A stretch of DNA of 64,000 nucleotides from NCBI GenBank assembly GCA_045562555.1, contig JBJKVO010000015.1, positions 124,001 to 188,000 of the forward strand. The letters run 5' to 3'. Numbering within the stretch: the first letter of the stretch is position 1; each line of letters opens with the position of its first letter. The position numbers and the translations under genes were made by a program. Below are positions 1-8,773 of the stretch, in pieces. Origin of the DNA: UBA2588 sp002339805 (GTDB lineage: Bacteria > Chloroflexota > Dehalococcoidia > Lucifugimonadales > UBA3495). Under the pieces are notes generated by a model. The model was given only the letters and a program-made list of their open reading frames with translations, made no database searches and was not told where the DNA came from.

Positions 1-143
1 TCTTTCTTGTTCGATTGTAGATGTTCGGTAATTTGTCTAATTCTTTCCGTAAGCAGCGCAACTTGCACTTCAGTAGACCCGTTATCGGTTTCGTGTATCT
101 TAAATTCTTCTGTTAGTCTAGCTTTCGTTTCGGTATCTAGCAT
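1..143 (-). CDS. rpsO: 30S ribosomal protein S15, 5' end only (partial)
   Basis: The complement of the first 143 bases reads MLDTETKARLTEEFKIHETD and continues through STEVQVALLTERI, the conserved N-terminus of ribosomal protein S15, which binds the central domain of 16S rRNA in the small subunit. The gene starts at the ATG complementary to 141-143 and runs off the left edge, so about 47 of the usual 89 or so residues are visible. It is divergent from the Rieske gene at 254, and the 110 bases between them must hold both promoters. In many bacteria S15 represses its own mRNA and is followed by pnp; neither can be seen here. Identification is firm although partial. Confidence 0.9.
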   Translation of the reverse strand, partial: MLDTETKARLTEEFKIHETDNGSTEVQVALLTERIRQITEHLQSNKK

Positions 144-253
144 TTATTCTTTCTTCTTTATTCTATTAATCGGTTGGAATTTTAACACATATGTTATTGA
201 ATGGAAATACTACAACTAATACAATGACTGAAACCAATAAGAGAGGAAGTATC

Positions 254-577
254 ATGGCAGACGCTAATTTTGAAAAAGTTGCCAGTCTAGATGATCTATC
301 GGCAGGCGACACTATATCCGTGGAAGTAGGAGATGATCAAATCCTAGTAGCTAACGTTGGGGGTAACATCTATGCTACCGACGACGTATGTAGCCACGCC
401 TATGCGATGCTATCAGAAGGAGATTTAGACGGAGACCAAATTGAATGTCCCCTTCATGGAGCTTTATTCAGTTTAATCACAGGGGAACCGCTATCCCCTC
501 CAGCGAGTGAACCTATTCGGATTTTTGAAGTACTTGTGGAAGATAATAATATTTTCATAGGACCAGAAAAACTTTAA
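254..577 (+). CDS. Rieske [2Fe-2S] ferredoxin (dioxygenase-type)
   Basis: A 107-residue soluble Rieske protein. The two cluster-binding motifs are plain: C46-S-H48 and C65-P-L-H68-G, 16 residues apart. It has no membrane anchor or signal, so it resembles the small ferredoxins that feed electrons to ring-hydroxylating oxygenases and the NirD-like proteins, not the cytochrome bc1 subunit. The start at 254 is chosen because AGAGGAAG lies just upstream and the protein then begins directly with the domain; an upstream in-frame ATG at 191 has no ribosome site. No oxygenase or reductase is adjacent, so its partner is unknown. It precedes the lactonase-dehydratase run, but a signal peptidase gene on the other strand lies between them. 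Confidence 0.85.
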   Translation: MADANFEKVASLDDLSAGDTISVEVGDDQILVANVGGNIYATDDVCSHAYAMLSEGDLDGDQIECPLHGALFSLITGEPLSPPASEPIRIFEVLVEDNNIFIGPEKL

Positions 578-637
578 CAATCATCTATTGAACTGATAGA
601 GCTTAATTAAACTATTGGACCGAGTTGTGAAGTTCTA

Positions 638-1195
638 TCAGTTTAATGGCCAATATTTATACATTACCTTACCCAATATCTGCCCTCTATGTACTGATCC
701 CCAATGACGACTGTCGTTACTATTTTCCCTATTGTCTCCCAGCACAAAATATTCGTCTTCACCTAAGAAATATTGATGTTCAAAAGAATAGCCCACATCG
801 TCAATATATGGTTCCATTAATTCATATCCGTCTATATATATGGAATTTGAATCAATGGTGACTGTTTCATAAGGCATTCCAATAACTCGTTTAACAAAAT
901 ATTGATTATCATCCAAAGGATATTGGAAAACTACAATATCTCCTCGTTGTGGCGCATTCATTTCAAAGGAATATTCCAAATCATTATGAGCATTTTTAAA
1001 TGGCACTATCTTGTCGATAATCTCGCTATCTAAATACATATAATTAAATTTATCAACTAACAAATAATCACCTGCACTTAGGAAAGGATCCATACTTATC
1101 CCAGAAACCCTATAGTTTTGTATAGTTACACTAAGTACTATCCAAATGGCTAATCCCACGATAACTAGTTGATATATTTCTCTATTTATACCCAT
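638..1195 (-). CDS. lepB: Signal peptidase I (S26 family)
   Basis: Membrane-anchored serine protease that removes signal peptides on the outer face of the membrane. An N-terminal hydrophobic anchor (about residues 9-25) is followed by GISMDP with the nucleophile Ser34, the RGDIVVF box, the general base Lys102 in FVKRVIG, and the C-terminal GDNRENSNDSRHWG box. At 185 residues it is a compact Gram-positive-like type. I chose the ATG at 1195. An in-frame GTG at 1228 is possible, but on this strand a promoter-like pair (TTGATC at 1255-1260 and TGTAAT at 1231-1236, 18-base spacer) would start transcription at about 1224, which favours the later start. It is divergent from the lactonase gene. Confidence 0.9.
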   Translation of the reverse strand: MGINREIYQLVIVGLAIWIVLSVTIQNYRVSGISMDPFLSAGDYLLVDKFNYMYLDSEIIDKIVPFKNAHNDLEYSFEMNAPQRGDIVVFQYPLDDNQYFVKRVIGMPYETVTIDSNSIYIDGYELMEPYIDDVGYSFEHQYFLGEDEYFVLGDNRENSNDSRHWGSVHRGQILGKVMYKYWPLN

Positions 1196-1260
1196 TTGAG
1201 TCAGTATATCAGTTTTGTTACAATCCACGTATTACAGAGTGGTTTAAAAGGGAGGATCAA

Positions 1261-2163
1261 ATGAGCTGGCAGTTTGAATTATTAGCAAAGCCTTATGGCG
1301 GGGTTACAGAGGGACCTATTTGGGACGGGGAGAATATTTTGTTCAGTCATATTCCGACTAGCAGAATATTGAAATGCAATCCCAAAACGGACGAAATAAG
1401 CGAATATATATCTAACACAAATCATACCAACGGTCTCGCTTTCTCAACCGAAGGGGTACTATACGGATGTTGTTCGGGAGGCAGAGCTATCATCAGATTC
1501 AATGATGACGGAACAAACACTGTAGTTGCCAACGAAGTAGATGGTCAAAAACTGAATACTCCTAATGACATAGCGGTTGACCGCTTAGGGAGAATTTGGT
1601 TCACCAATCCGTGGAACGGTGGAAACATAGATCCATCTGAAAACGAAGAATTAGATAACCGTTCCGTTCTAAGAGGGGACCCTCAGTCTGATGGTACATT
1701 CAAACTCAGCAGGGTGACTTTCGATACGACCATGCCAAACGGAGTCCTAGTATCACCGGACGGAAATACTCTATATGTTGCTGAAAGCAACAGTGATAAT
1801 AATGAAATTGACCGTGAACTCCGAGGATATCCGATATTAGCTGATGGTAGCTTAGCCCCATACAAACTTCTCCACGCATGGGGCAAAGACTCATACTCTG
1901 TTCACAGAGGTATTGACGGTATGTGCCTTGATTCAGAAGGAAATATACTGACCACTGCAGGCTGGGAACTTGGCGGACCTGGACCAATGATATATGTATT
2001 CTCCCCAACAGGAAGAATTCTTGAAACTCATCCAATATCATGTAATCGTCCGACAAATATTTGTTTTGGAGGGCCCGACTACAGCACCGTTTATGTGACT
2101 AGCACACAGGGTCATTTCTTCAAAGCTCACACTGATAGGACTGGTTGGGCTATTTATCCATAA
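1261..2163 (+). CDS. SMP-30/gluconolactonase family hydrolase
   Basis: A 300-residue six-bladed beta-propeller of the SMP-30/gluconolaconase/LRE family, which hydrolyses sugar-acid or other lactones using one divalent metal. The expected metal and substrate residues are present: Glu17 in VTEGP, Asn102 in NTPND, Asn160 in MPNG and Asp219 in GIDG. No signal peptide is seen, so it is cytosolic. A good ribosome site (GGGAGG) lies 6 bases before the ATG. It is followed 21 bases later by an enolase-superfamily dehydratase, so a pathway of lactone opening and then sugar-acid dehydration is plausible. The real substrate cannot be read from sequence. Confidence 0.85.
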   Translation: MSWQFELLAKPYGGVTEGPIWDGENILFSHIPTSRILKCNPKTDEISEYISNTNHTNGLAFSTEGVLYGCCSGGRAIIRFNDDGTNTVVANEVDGQKLNTPNDIAVDRLGRIWFTNPWNGGNIDPSENEELDNRSVLRGDPQSDGTFKLSRVTFDTTMPNGVLVSPDGNTLYVAESNSDNNEIDRELRGYPILADGSLAPYKLLHAWGKDSYSVHRGIDGMCLDSEGNILTTAGWELGGPGPMIYVFSPTGRILETHPISCNRPTNICFGGPDYSTVYVTSTQGHFFKAHTDRTGWAIYP

Positions 2164-2184
2164 AATCTCTTAAAGGACCTTAGA

Positions 2185-3282
2185 ATGAAAGTTACAGATG
2201 TAGTAGCAGAAGCTTATAGATGGCCCAGGAAAGTCCCTATAAGAAACGGCTTACACGTATATAGTGAATACGACTTAAACGTCATAAAAATTGAAACGGA
2301 CGAAGGTATCACCGGAATTGGCATTGGCCGAGACATTAGAGAAGCACCCGCCATTGGCATTGCGATGGTCGATTTCTTCAAAAAGTTCGTAATCGGAGAA
2401 GATCCTTTCAATACCGAAAGGATCTGGGACAAGATGTGGGTGCCAAAACTAACCGGAAGAAGAGGTATAACGACTCGAATAATAGCCGCTATAGATCTGG
2501 CTTTATGGGATCTGAAAGGCAAAGCAACAGGAAAATCAGTGCATAAATTACTTGGTGGTTATGCTGACAAAGTACCGGTATATGTAGCAGGCGGCTACTA
2601 CGAAGAAGGCAAAGGATTAAAAGAGTTAGCAGAAGAAGTTCAAGACAGTCTAAGCATCGGGGCTAAAGCGGTCAAAATGAAAGTTGGAGGAGCTCCTATC
2701 AATGAAGATGTAGAGCGAGTACGAGTCGTAAGAGAAGCAGTAGGAGCTGATGTAAAAGTCATGATTGATGCTAATTGCGCTTATCGTTACTATGAAGCTA
2801 TCCAATTAGCTACGAGGATTGAACAATATGACATCACTTGGTTCGAGGAACCTGTCAAGCCTGATGACTACAAAGGGCATCAATTGATCAGTCAAGCTAC
2901 TACTGTACCGATTGCTACAGGGGAAAACGAATACACTAAATATGGATTTAGAGATCTTATCGAAAATCGTTGCGCAGCAATAATTCAACCTGACGCCCAA
3001 ATCATGGGTGGAGTAACAGAATTCATGAAAGTCGCCGCTATGGCACAATCCCATGATCTTCCAATCGCTCCTCATGGTAATCAAGAAGTACATGTCCAAT
3101 TAGTAGCAGCTATACCTAATGGGCTCACAGTTGAATTTTACAGGGATTCCACTAACCCTATGTGGGGCAAAATGTATGAAGAAACCCTGATGATAAAAGA
3201 TGGATACGTATCTCCCAGTGATGCTCCGGGGTTTGGCATTACTCCAAATTACAAACAATTAGAACAATACAGAGTGGGTTAA
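2185..3282 (+). CDS. Mandelate racemase/muconate lactonizing family enzyme (sugar-acid dehydratase-like)
   Basis: A 365-residue member of the enolase superfamily, which abstracts a proton alpha to a carboxylate using Mg2+. It has an N-terminal capping domain followed by the barrel with the K-x-K acid/base motif (Lys164, Lys166), metal ligands Asp195 (MIDAN), Glu221 (FEEP) and Glu247 (TGENE), and His297 in APHGN. The Lys/His pair resembles mandelate-racemase-subgroup enzymes such as galactonate or gluconate dehydratases more than muconate cycloisomerases. Placement after a lactonase supports a role in sugar-acid breakdown. Cytosolic. The exact substrate is unknown. Confidence 0.85.
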   Translation: MKVTDVVAEAYRWPRKVPIRNGLHVYSEYDLNVIKIETDEGITGIGIGRDIREAPAIGIAMVDFFKKFVIGEDPFNTERIWDKMWVPKLTGRRGITTRIIAAIDLALWDLKGKATGKSVHKLLGGYADKVPVYVAGGYYEEGKGLKELAEEVQDSLSIGAKAVKMKVGGAPINEDVERVRVVREAVGADVKVMIDANCAYRYYEAIQLATRIEQYDITWFEEPVKPDDYKGHQLISQATTVPIATGENEYTKYGFRDLIENRCAAIIQPDAQIMGGVTEFMKVAAMAQSHDLPIAPHGNQEVHVQLVAAIPNGLTVEFYRDSTNPMWGKMYEETLMIKDGYVSPSDAPGFGITPNYKQLEQYRVG

Positions 3283-3288
3283 GAAACC

Positions 3289-3636
3289 ATGAATCTTGGA
3301 GATAGAAGATTTAGCAGGAGTCAGATCCGACAAGGTGGCGGTCGTGGCAGTGGTAATGACCATGTTGATGAATTGTATGGAAGCAGCGAGCTATACGTTT
3401 ACAGACCTCCTGGAGGGCGAATGAAAGGATTTGATGGGCTCAAATTATTCACCGATTCAGAAAGCTGCGAAATGATATTTACTATGGATGCCCCACCAGA
3501 ATTACGGGACTATGAAACCATTCGAATCACAAATAGAAATGCCAAGTCAATTCCAGATAATGTGGTCAAGCGAGTACACTCTTGGGCTCATCGAAATAAC
3601 TTTTTACACTCTTTCTTCAAGCCTTTATACAGATAA
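3289..3636 (+). CDS. Hypothetical protein, 115 residues
   Basis: I do not recognise this protein. It starts 6 bases after the dehydratase stop, so it is probably co-transcribed with the lactonase and dehydratase. The N-terminal 25 residues are Arg/Gly-rich and probably disordered (RRFSRSQIRQGGGRGSG). The middle has a Tyr/Pro segment (LYVYRPPGG), and the C-terminal half is mixed alpha/beta with a basic, aromatic end. There is no signal peptide, membrane segment or metal motif. Codon use matches the neighbours. It may be a lineage-specific accessory protein of the catabolic operon. The ATG at 3289 lacks a strong ribosome site, so a later start is possible. Confidence 0.5.
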   Translation: MNLGDRRFSRSQIRQGGGRGSGNDHVDELYGSSELYVYRPPGGRMKGFDGLKLFTDSESCEMIFTMDAPPELRDYETIRITNRNAKSIPDNVVKRVHSWAHRNNFLHSFFKPLYR

Positions 3637-3744
3637 AACCGTCCGTATGCTCTGTATCTGTGGACCAAATAGTAGATCTTAGGTTGGACTTCCCACAGTA
3701 AATATATTATGGTAACCATATAATATACTGCAGGAGGAGAATGT

Positions 3745-4503
3745 ATGGCTTATCAAGGAATAACATACGAAGGATTGGTAGCTGAAACCATCAATTTTCG
3801 TGGAGATAACGGAGACCTAATCAACGGCTATCTTGCCCGACCAAATGGAACGGGACCTTACCCAACGATCATCAATATTCACCATATGCCAGGTTGGGAT
3901 AAATGGGTCCACTCACTAACCAGAGATTTCGCATCAGAAGGATTCGTAACCTTAGCCCCTAATTTCCACTATAGAGAGGAAGGGGTAACACCTCAAGATC
4001 GAAGTGACTCTATTAGAGGAAAAGGCGGAATGCCCGATAGCCGAACCATGGCAGACTTATCAGCTGCAATAGAAATTGCAAGAAACTTACCGTATTCAAA
4101 CGGAAAAGTAGGAATCATCGGATATTGTTCAGGAGGAAGACAAGTCTATCTCGCAGCCTGCACATTATCAGGGATAGATGCTGCTGTAGACTGCTGGGGC
4201 GGAGGAGTAATCACTCCTGATAGTGATCTAACTCCCGCTCAACCGGTATCACCGCACACATTTTCTGCAGATCTGTCATGCCCATTAATGGGAGTGTTCG
4301 GAAATGATGATGCGAGACCCAATCCGGACGAAGTAAATGAAACCGAGGCTTTACTAAAACAGCATAATAAAAACTATGAATTCCATCGCTATGATGGAGC
4401 AGGGCATGGTTTCTTAGCTAGAGATCGAGATAGTTATAGACAACATGCTGCGGTTGATGTAATGCCTAAAATAATAGAATTCTTCAACAAGAATCTCGCC
4501 TAA
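3745..4503 (+). CDS. Dienelactone hydrolase family protein
   Basis: A 252-residue alpha/beta hydrolase of the carboxymethylenebutenolidase type. The nucleophile elbow is GYC128SGG, giving the Cys nucleophile typical of dienelactone hydrolases, with the acid at Asp188/189 (GNDDARP) and the general base His221 (GAGHGF). No signal peptide. AGGAGGAGA precedes the ATG. It may open a lactone or cleave an ester in the same catabolic region as the lactonase and dehydratase, though 108 bases separate it from the orphan ORF and it may have its own promoter. It ends at a strong hairpin shared with the convergent aldolase gene. Confidence 0.85.
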   Translation: MAYQGITYEGLVAETINFRGDNGDLINGYLARPNGTGPYPTIINIHHMPGWDKWVHSLTRDFASEGFVTLAPNFHYREEGVTPQDRSDSIRGKGGMPDSRTMADLSAAIEIARNLPYSNGKVGIIGYCSGGRQVYLAACTLSGIDAAVDCWGGGVITPDSDLTPAQPVSPHTFSADLSCPLMGVFGNDDARPNPDEVNETEALLKQHNKNYEFHRYDGAGHGFLARDRDSYRQHAAVDVMPKIIEFFNKNLA

Positions 4504-4507
4504 AACA

Positions 4508-4542
4508 GTAATAATGGGTGCTTTAATAGCACCCATTATTAC
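4508..4542. terminator. Strong hairpin between convergent genes
   Basis: A perfect 15-bp stem (4508-4522 with 4528-4542; core GGGTGCT/AGCACCC) with a 5-base loop lies between the stops of the dienelactone hydrolase (+) and the aldolase (-). The outer stem is A/T-rich, so it can serve either strand; the minus-strand transcript continues as TGTTTTA after the stem. Probably a bidirectional terminator. Confidence 0.75.
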
Positions 4543-5447
4543 TACAGATCATCTATCGAGGGTATATTAGCCAAAATATCATCTAGTTCTTGCACCGTTG
4601 CAGCATCCAACGCTGGCGTTGGCGATCGCACTATAGATTCAGACAACACACCACGTTTAGCCATAGCATGTTTTCGAATCGCCAAACCAATACCAGGTTG
4701 GTTCTCATATCTTATGTATGGAACCCAAGCATAAAAAATTTCTCTAGCCCTTTCCGGGTTTCCTGATTTAATACAGTTATACATTGCGACCAAGACTTCA
4801 GGATATGCAAATCCAGTCATCGTTCCAATAGCTCCCCGTTGCAATTCTTCAAACAAAAAAGAACCGCCTAAGCCTCCAAAAATCCCCAATTTATCACCCG
4901 TTAACTCGGCTATTCTAGTTATTTTAGGAGGAGTAGGGGAGTCTTCCAGCTTCAAATAATGTGCGCGTTCTAGTTTTTGATTTAACTTTGCAATGATCTC
5001 TGGAGACATAAAAATCCCACTCTCTGCAGGGTAATCCTGAATAATAATCGGTATGTCACATGCATCATGAACAGAAGTATAATATTGCTCCAAAAATGCC
5101 TCATTAGGTTTAGCTAATCTAGATGGGGCTATCATTAAAGCATCAGCTCCCAACGTTTCAGCCTCTTTAGCACGTTCACAGACCAAATGAATACTTTCTG
5201 AGCTCACTCCTACTACCACACTCAATTGTCTAGCCTTACTCATAGATAATACAGTCTGCATTACTTGCACTCGCTCAGCATCTGAAAGTCTACTAGATTC
5301 TCCCATTACGCCTAAGCATACAACTCCTACACAACCTGAAGTATTAGCCAATTCGATTAACGGTTCAAATGATTCAATGTCCGTCGATTGGTCCTGTTTA
5401 AAAGGCGTTGGCAACATAAAATGTATTCCCTCTAATTTGTAAGACAT
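4542..5447 (-). CDS. Dihydrodipicolinate synthase/N-acetylneuraminate lyase family aldolase
   Basis: A 301-residue (beta/alpha)8 class I aldolase. The Schiff-base lysine is Lys166 in YLKLEDSP and the conserved tyrosine is Tyr139 in QDYPAESG. The phosphate/carboxylate loop at GVMGESSRL replaces the GTTGE of true DapA, so I do not call it DapA. Family members with such changes act as KDG, pyruvate or other 2-keto acid aldolases. Next to a lactonase and an enolase-superfamily dehydratase (convergent), a 2-keto-3-deoxy sugar-acid aldolase role is attractive but inferred. It is the last gene after lysA-holB on this strand, 10 bases from holB. GGGAG precedes the ATG. Confidence 0.8.
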   Translation of the reverse strand: MSYKLEGIHFMLPTPFKQDQSTDIESFEPLIELANTSGCVGVVCLGVMGESSRLSDAERVQVMQTVLSMSKARQLSVVVGVSSESIHLVCERAKEAETLGADALMIAPSRLAKPNEAFLEQYYTSVHDACDIPIIIQDYPAESGIFMSPEIIAKLNQKLERAHYLKLEDSPTPPKITRIAELTGDKLGIFGGLGGSFLFEELQRGAIGTMTGFAYPEVLVAMYNCIKSGNPERAREIFYAWVPYIRYENQPGIGLAIRKHAMAKRGVLSESIVRSPTPALDAATVQELDDILANIPSIDDL

Positions 5448-5457
5448 TATTAACTCC

Positions 5458-6459
5458 CTAATTTCTTTTATTATTTATTTTCATAATCAAATTATCCAAG
5501 CACAGTCTAGGAATCACATTATGCTGCAGTTGCTCTATTGACTCTAATACAAATCCTATATTATCCGTCAATTGTTTGTCTTGGCATGAGTCTAATAACT
5601 CTGATAATTGTTCTTTTTTGTCAATATTATGAATGAGGCTAATATCTGCCTTTTTCATAATCAGTAGATCTCTATACAAATCAGACCAATAATTTAGAGT
5701 TTTTAATACATATGCAGAGTTTTTATAATATTCGCTAGCTAAGTGCTCAGAAATTTCAAAGCATTTATACAATTCACCGTGCATTACATCCCAAAACAAT
5801 CCGATAGCAGTGTCTCGTTGTTCTAGTAAATCTCCGTTTTGTATTGCTTCCACAGCCCATCCTAATTGTCCAGAACACAAGGCTGTTAATAATTCCAATT
5901 TCTCATTCGAAGCTTCAAAGTTTTCAGATAAATAATCTGCTATGGATTTACTGTCTAAAATTGAGAAATAAATAGCCTGACACCGAGATTTTATCGTAGG
6001 AATTAAAGTTTCTTCATTAGAAGTTATAAGCAAGAACACATTTTGTTCTGCTGGTTCTTCTAATGTTTTTAATAGTGCATTAGACGCCTCCATAGTCATG
6101 AGCTCTGCGTCGTCAATTATAGTGATTCTGTAAGAGCCTTCATAGGGTTTCATATGAGAAACATGTAGTATATCTCGAACATCACTAATTCCTATCGACG
6201 TCTTATTTTCAGAATTCTGCGTAGATATTACGTGAACGTCAGCATGCAATTGTTTTTGGATTCTAGAACATTGAGAGCACTCACCACAAGCAACCTCAGA
6301 ATCGTTAACACAATTTAATCCTCTTGCAACATCCAAAGCAAAAGTCATTTTACCTACATGCCTGGGTCCGTAAAAAATGTATGCATGAGATATATTATGG
6401 TTAACTATGGCAGACTCGAATCTTTCAATTACAGTAGTGTGCCCTATAGTATTCCACAC
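5458..6459 (-). CDS. holB: DNA polymerase III delta' subunit
   Basis: AAA+ clamp-loader subunit that helps load the sliding clamp at replication forks. The N-terminal WNTIGH and SHAYIFYGPRHVGK (P-loop variant) are followed by a four-Cys zinc motif C-GE-C-SQ-C-x20 or so, the IDDAELMT Walker B region, ASNALLKTLEEP and the sensor/SRC motif IKSRCQAIYF. I start at the GTG at 6459 because clamp-loader proteins begin with WxxIIGH; an in-frame TTG at 6477 would overlap lysA by 11 bases. About 333 residues, the usual length. It sits between lysA and an aldolase gene on the same strand. Confidence 0.88.
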   Translation of the reverse strand: MWNTIGHTTVIERFESAIVNHNISHAYIFYGPRHVGKMTFALDVARGLNCVNDSEVACGECSQCSRIQKQLHADVHVISTQNSENKTSIGISDVRDILHVSHMKPYEGSYRITIIDDAELMTMEASNALLKTLEEPAEQNVFLLITSNEETLIPTIKSRCQAIYFSILDSKSIADYLSENFEASNEKLELLTALCSGQLGWAVEAIQNGDLLEQRDTAIGLFWDVMHGELYKCFEISEHLASEYYKNSAYVLKTLNYWSDLYRDLLIMKKADISLIHNIDKKEQLSELLDSCQDKQLTDNIGFVLESIEQLQHNVIPRLCLDNLIMKINNKRN

Positions 6460-6466
6460 CTGACAA

Positions 6467-7768
6467 CTACCTATCAAAAATCATAAGATCTTCATAAGTT
6501 TCCCTGCGTCTGATCACTCTTGCTTGTCCTTCATTAACCAGCACTATAGGGGGTCTAGGATTCATATTATAATTGCTAGACATTGAAGGACAATAAGCTC
6601 CTGCAGCAGGGATAGCAATAATATCTCCAGCCTCTGGATTCGGAATTAAAACATCTTTCGCTAATAAATCTCCTGATTCACAATACTTACCTGCTATGGT
6701 TACCATATCAAAATCTTCATCATTTAATTTACATGCAGATACTACTTCATATTCAGATTGATACAACGCAGGCCTTATATTATCTCCCATCCCTCCATCA
6801 ACACTAACGTACTTACGTACTCCAGGTATGTCCTTGATTGCTCCAACAGTATAAAGTGCTACCCCAGCTGGACCAATTATAGATCTACCTGGCTCAATAA
6901 TAAGCTTCGGCAAATCAATATTTAAATCTGAACAGGTACTCTTCATAGTAGTAACAATGGCTTGTGCATATTCTTGGATCTCTGGAGGATTGTCGTTCCT
7001 GGTATACGCTATAGCAAAGCCTCCGCCCGGACTAAACTCTTCAAGAACAAACACATCTGCAAATCTGTTTACAAACCTAAGCACTAAATCCACAGCCACT
7101 TGATATGGTTCAATTTCAAATATAGGTGATCCTAGGTGGAAATGTACGCCTTTTAAGTCAATATTTGAAGCTGCAACCGCTTCTTTTATTGCTGCTTCGG
7201 CATCACCTGTGTCGATAGCGAACCCAAATTTAGAGTCCAATATACCTGTAGTTGTATATACATGAGTATGAGGATCTACAGCAGGTGATATTCTGAGCAA
7301 CACTCCCTGCACTACGTTTTGACTTTTTGCAACTTCATTTAACAAGCCTAATTCATGAAAACTATCAACTACAATTCTGCCTATTCCGGAACTAACAGCA
7401 TATGATAATTCATCTTCCGTTTTATTATTCCCATGAAAGTACACTCTACTTAGATCATCTTGACTAGACGCTATAATCGCTAGTTCACCACCGGAAACAA
7501 CGTCAAAACCCATGTTTTTTGAAGCTATAAGTGAGGCTAGGGAAGCATTAATGTAAGCCTTGGATGCATAAACCACGTCAGTATTAGGATGCAAGCTAGT
7601 AAATGCATCTACAAAAGACTCACATCTAGATTCAATAGTTTTTTGATCCAACACGTACAGGGGGGTATCAAACTGCTGAACCAAATCAGTACTGGTCATA
7701 CCTCCTATACTCAGTTCTCCTGTCTCCGTCGTGCTCGCTGTATCAGGAAACACTTTTTTTACAAACAT
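6467..7768 (-). CDS. lysA: Diaminopimelate decarboxylase
   Basis: PLP-dependent, alanine-racemase-fold decarboxylase that makes lysine from meso-diaminopimelate in the cytosol. It shows the PLP lysine in VVYASK70AYIN, the HFHLGS box, the phosphate-binding GGGFA, EPGRSI and the CESGD motif with the catalytic Cys from the partner subunit. The protein is 433 residues from the ATG at 7768, chosen because GGAG lies 8 bases upstream; the ATG at 7786 has no such site. It is divergent from surE and leads into holB. Confidence 0.93.
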   Translation of the reverse strand: MFVKKVFPDTASTTETGELSIGGMTSTDLVQQFDTPLYVLDQKTIESRCESFVDAFTSLHPNTDVVYASKAYINASLASLIASKNMGFDVVSGGELAIIASSQDDLSRVYFHGNNKTEDELSYAVSSGIGRIVVDSFHELGLLNEVAKSQNVVQGVLLRISPAVDPHTHVYTTTGILDSKFGFAIDTGDAEAAIKEAVAASNIDLKGVHFHLGSPIFEIEPYQVAVDLVLRFVNRFADVFVLEEFSPGGGFAIAYTRNDNPPEIQEYAQAIVTTMKSTCSDLNIDLPKLIIEPGRSIIGPAGVALYTVGAIKDIPGVRKYVSVDGGMGDNIRPALYQSEYEVVSACKLNDEDFDMVTIAGKYCESGDLLAKDVLIPNPEAGDIIAIPAAGAYCPSMSSNYNMNPRPPIVLVNEGQARVIRRRETYEDLMIFDR

Positions 7769-7863
7769 TTTAATCTCCATATTCACGATTCTTTCATTCT
7801 AATGGTAACTCTAATTGATCTGTTAATAAAATTATGCCCACAAACCACACAAATAAACTACTT

Positions 7864-7892
7864 TTTAGGGTTACCTACAACTTGCTTATAAT
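7864..7892 (+). promoter_or_regulatory. Possible surE promoter
   Basis: A perfect TATAAT at 7887-7892 lies 40 bases before surE, with a poor -35 (TTTAGG, 7864-7869) at 17-base spacing. It is supported only by position and consensus. Confidence 0.3.
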
Positions 7893-7931
7893 ATAAACTT
7901 GTGAAGTAGTATATTACACACTTAGTGAGTT

Positions 7932-8744
7932 ATGGCAAAGACACTGTTAATAACAAATGATGATGGTATCGAAGCTCCAGGAATCTGGTCATTAGTAAAC
8001 TCACTTACCCCTCACTTCAATATTATAGTGTCCGCTCCTTCAACAGACTTTAGCGGAGCATCATCCTCTGTTTCAATTCGTAAAACTGTAGTTACCAGGC
8101 AAATCGATCCATCGCCATATATCACAAAAGAGCCTAAACACAAACTAACCGCATACGCATCTGAAGGAACTCCAGGAGATAGTTGCATAATAGGAATTGA
8201 ATGCATTCAAGAAAACTCAGAAATTGATCTTGTAGTGTCAGGTATTAACAAAGGAGCAAATGTGGGCAGTGACACTATTGTATCTGGTACAGTAGGAGCA
8301 GCAATTCAAGGATACGTTAGAAATATACCATCAATAGCTGTTTCTATAGCTTCCATAGAAGAGCCAATATTCGAAACAGCTGCAACATTCACATCTAAAG
8401 TATGTAGAGAGTTTCTATCTGATCCTACTGCACCGCACATTTTATTAAATATTAATGTGCCAAGTTTACCTATCACAGATATCCTAGGGACTCAAATTAC
8501 CAGATTAGGAGGGCGTTCCTGGGCTGAAAGCATAGAAACAAATCATTCGGACGGCGAAACTTCCTACTATTTCACAAGAGATCAAAAACTATTTGAAAAC
8601 GCTCATCCAGGGACTGACTTGTTCGCAATCGATAATAAATATATTTCAATAACTCCCATCACTCCAGATCTGTCATTAACCTCCGGGGCTATTATTGATT
8701 TTTCTCAAAAACTTATAGACTCTTCATCCATAAATAGAACTTAA
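7932..8744 (+). CDS. surE: 5'/3'-nucleotidase SurE
   Basis: Metal-dependent nucleotidase, 270 residues. The N-terminal ITNDDGIEAPG carries the metal ligands Asp10 and Asp11; Ser41 in DFSGASSS and Asn106 in SGINKGANVG complete the site. The TPGDS and LLNINVP blocks are also typical. Cytosolic; it cleaves nucleoside monophosphates and short polyphosphate and is linked to stationary-phase survival in E. coli. Divergent from lysA. It stands alone, with an independent promoter for the thiolase gene downstream. Confidence 0.93.
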   Translation: MAKTLLITNDDGIEAPGIWSLVNSLTPHFNIIVSAPSTDFSGASSSVSIRKTVVTRQIDPSPYITKEPKHKLTAYASEGTPGDSCIIGIECIQENSEIDLVVSGINKGANVGSDTIVSGTVGAAIQGYVRNIPSIAVSIASIEEPIFETAATFTSKVCREFLSDPTAPHILLNINVPSLPITDILGTQITRLGGRSWAESIETNHSDGETSYYFTRDQKLFENAHPGTDLFAIDNKYISITPITPDLSLTSGAIIDFSQKLIDSSSINRT

Positions 8745-8745
8745 C

Positions 8746-8773
8746 TTGCCTATTTAATCACCTCGGATATAAT
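8746..8773 (+). promoter_or_regulatory. Promoter of the thiolase/DUF35 operon with flanking inverted repeat
   Basis: TTGCCT (8746-8751), a 16-base spacer and a perfect TATAAT (8768-8773) precede the thiolase gene. The -10 is enclosed by 8-bp inverted arms AATCACCT (8756-8763) and AGGTGATT (8792-8799), which could be an operator for an unknown regulator. The promoter is likely; the operator is a guess. Confidence 0.5.

Noticed and set aside
7..219. Plus-strand open frame at the left edge
   Set aside because: It is antisense to the clear rpsO start on the minus strand and codes a low-complexity hydrophobic peptide.
2806..3099. Minus-strand frame inside the enolase-superfamily gene
   Set aside because: It is a shadow of a strongly conserved plus-strand gene; it has no domain of its own.
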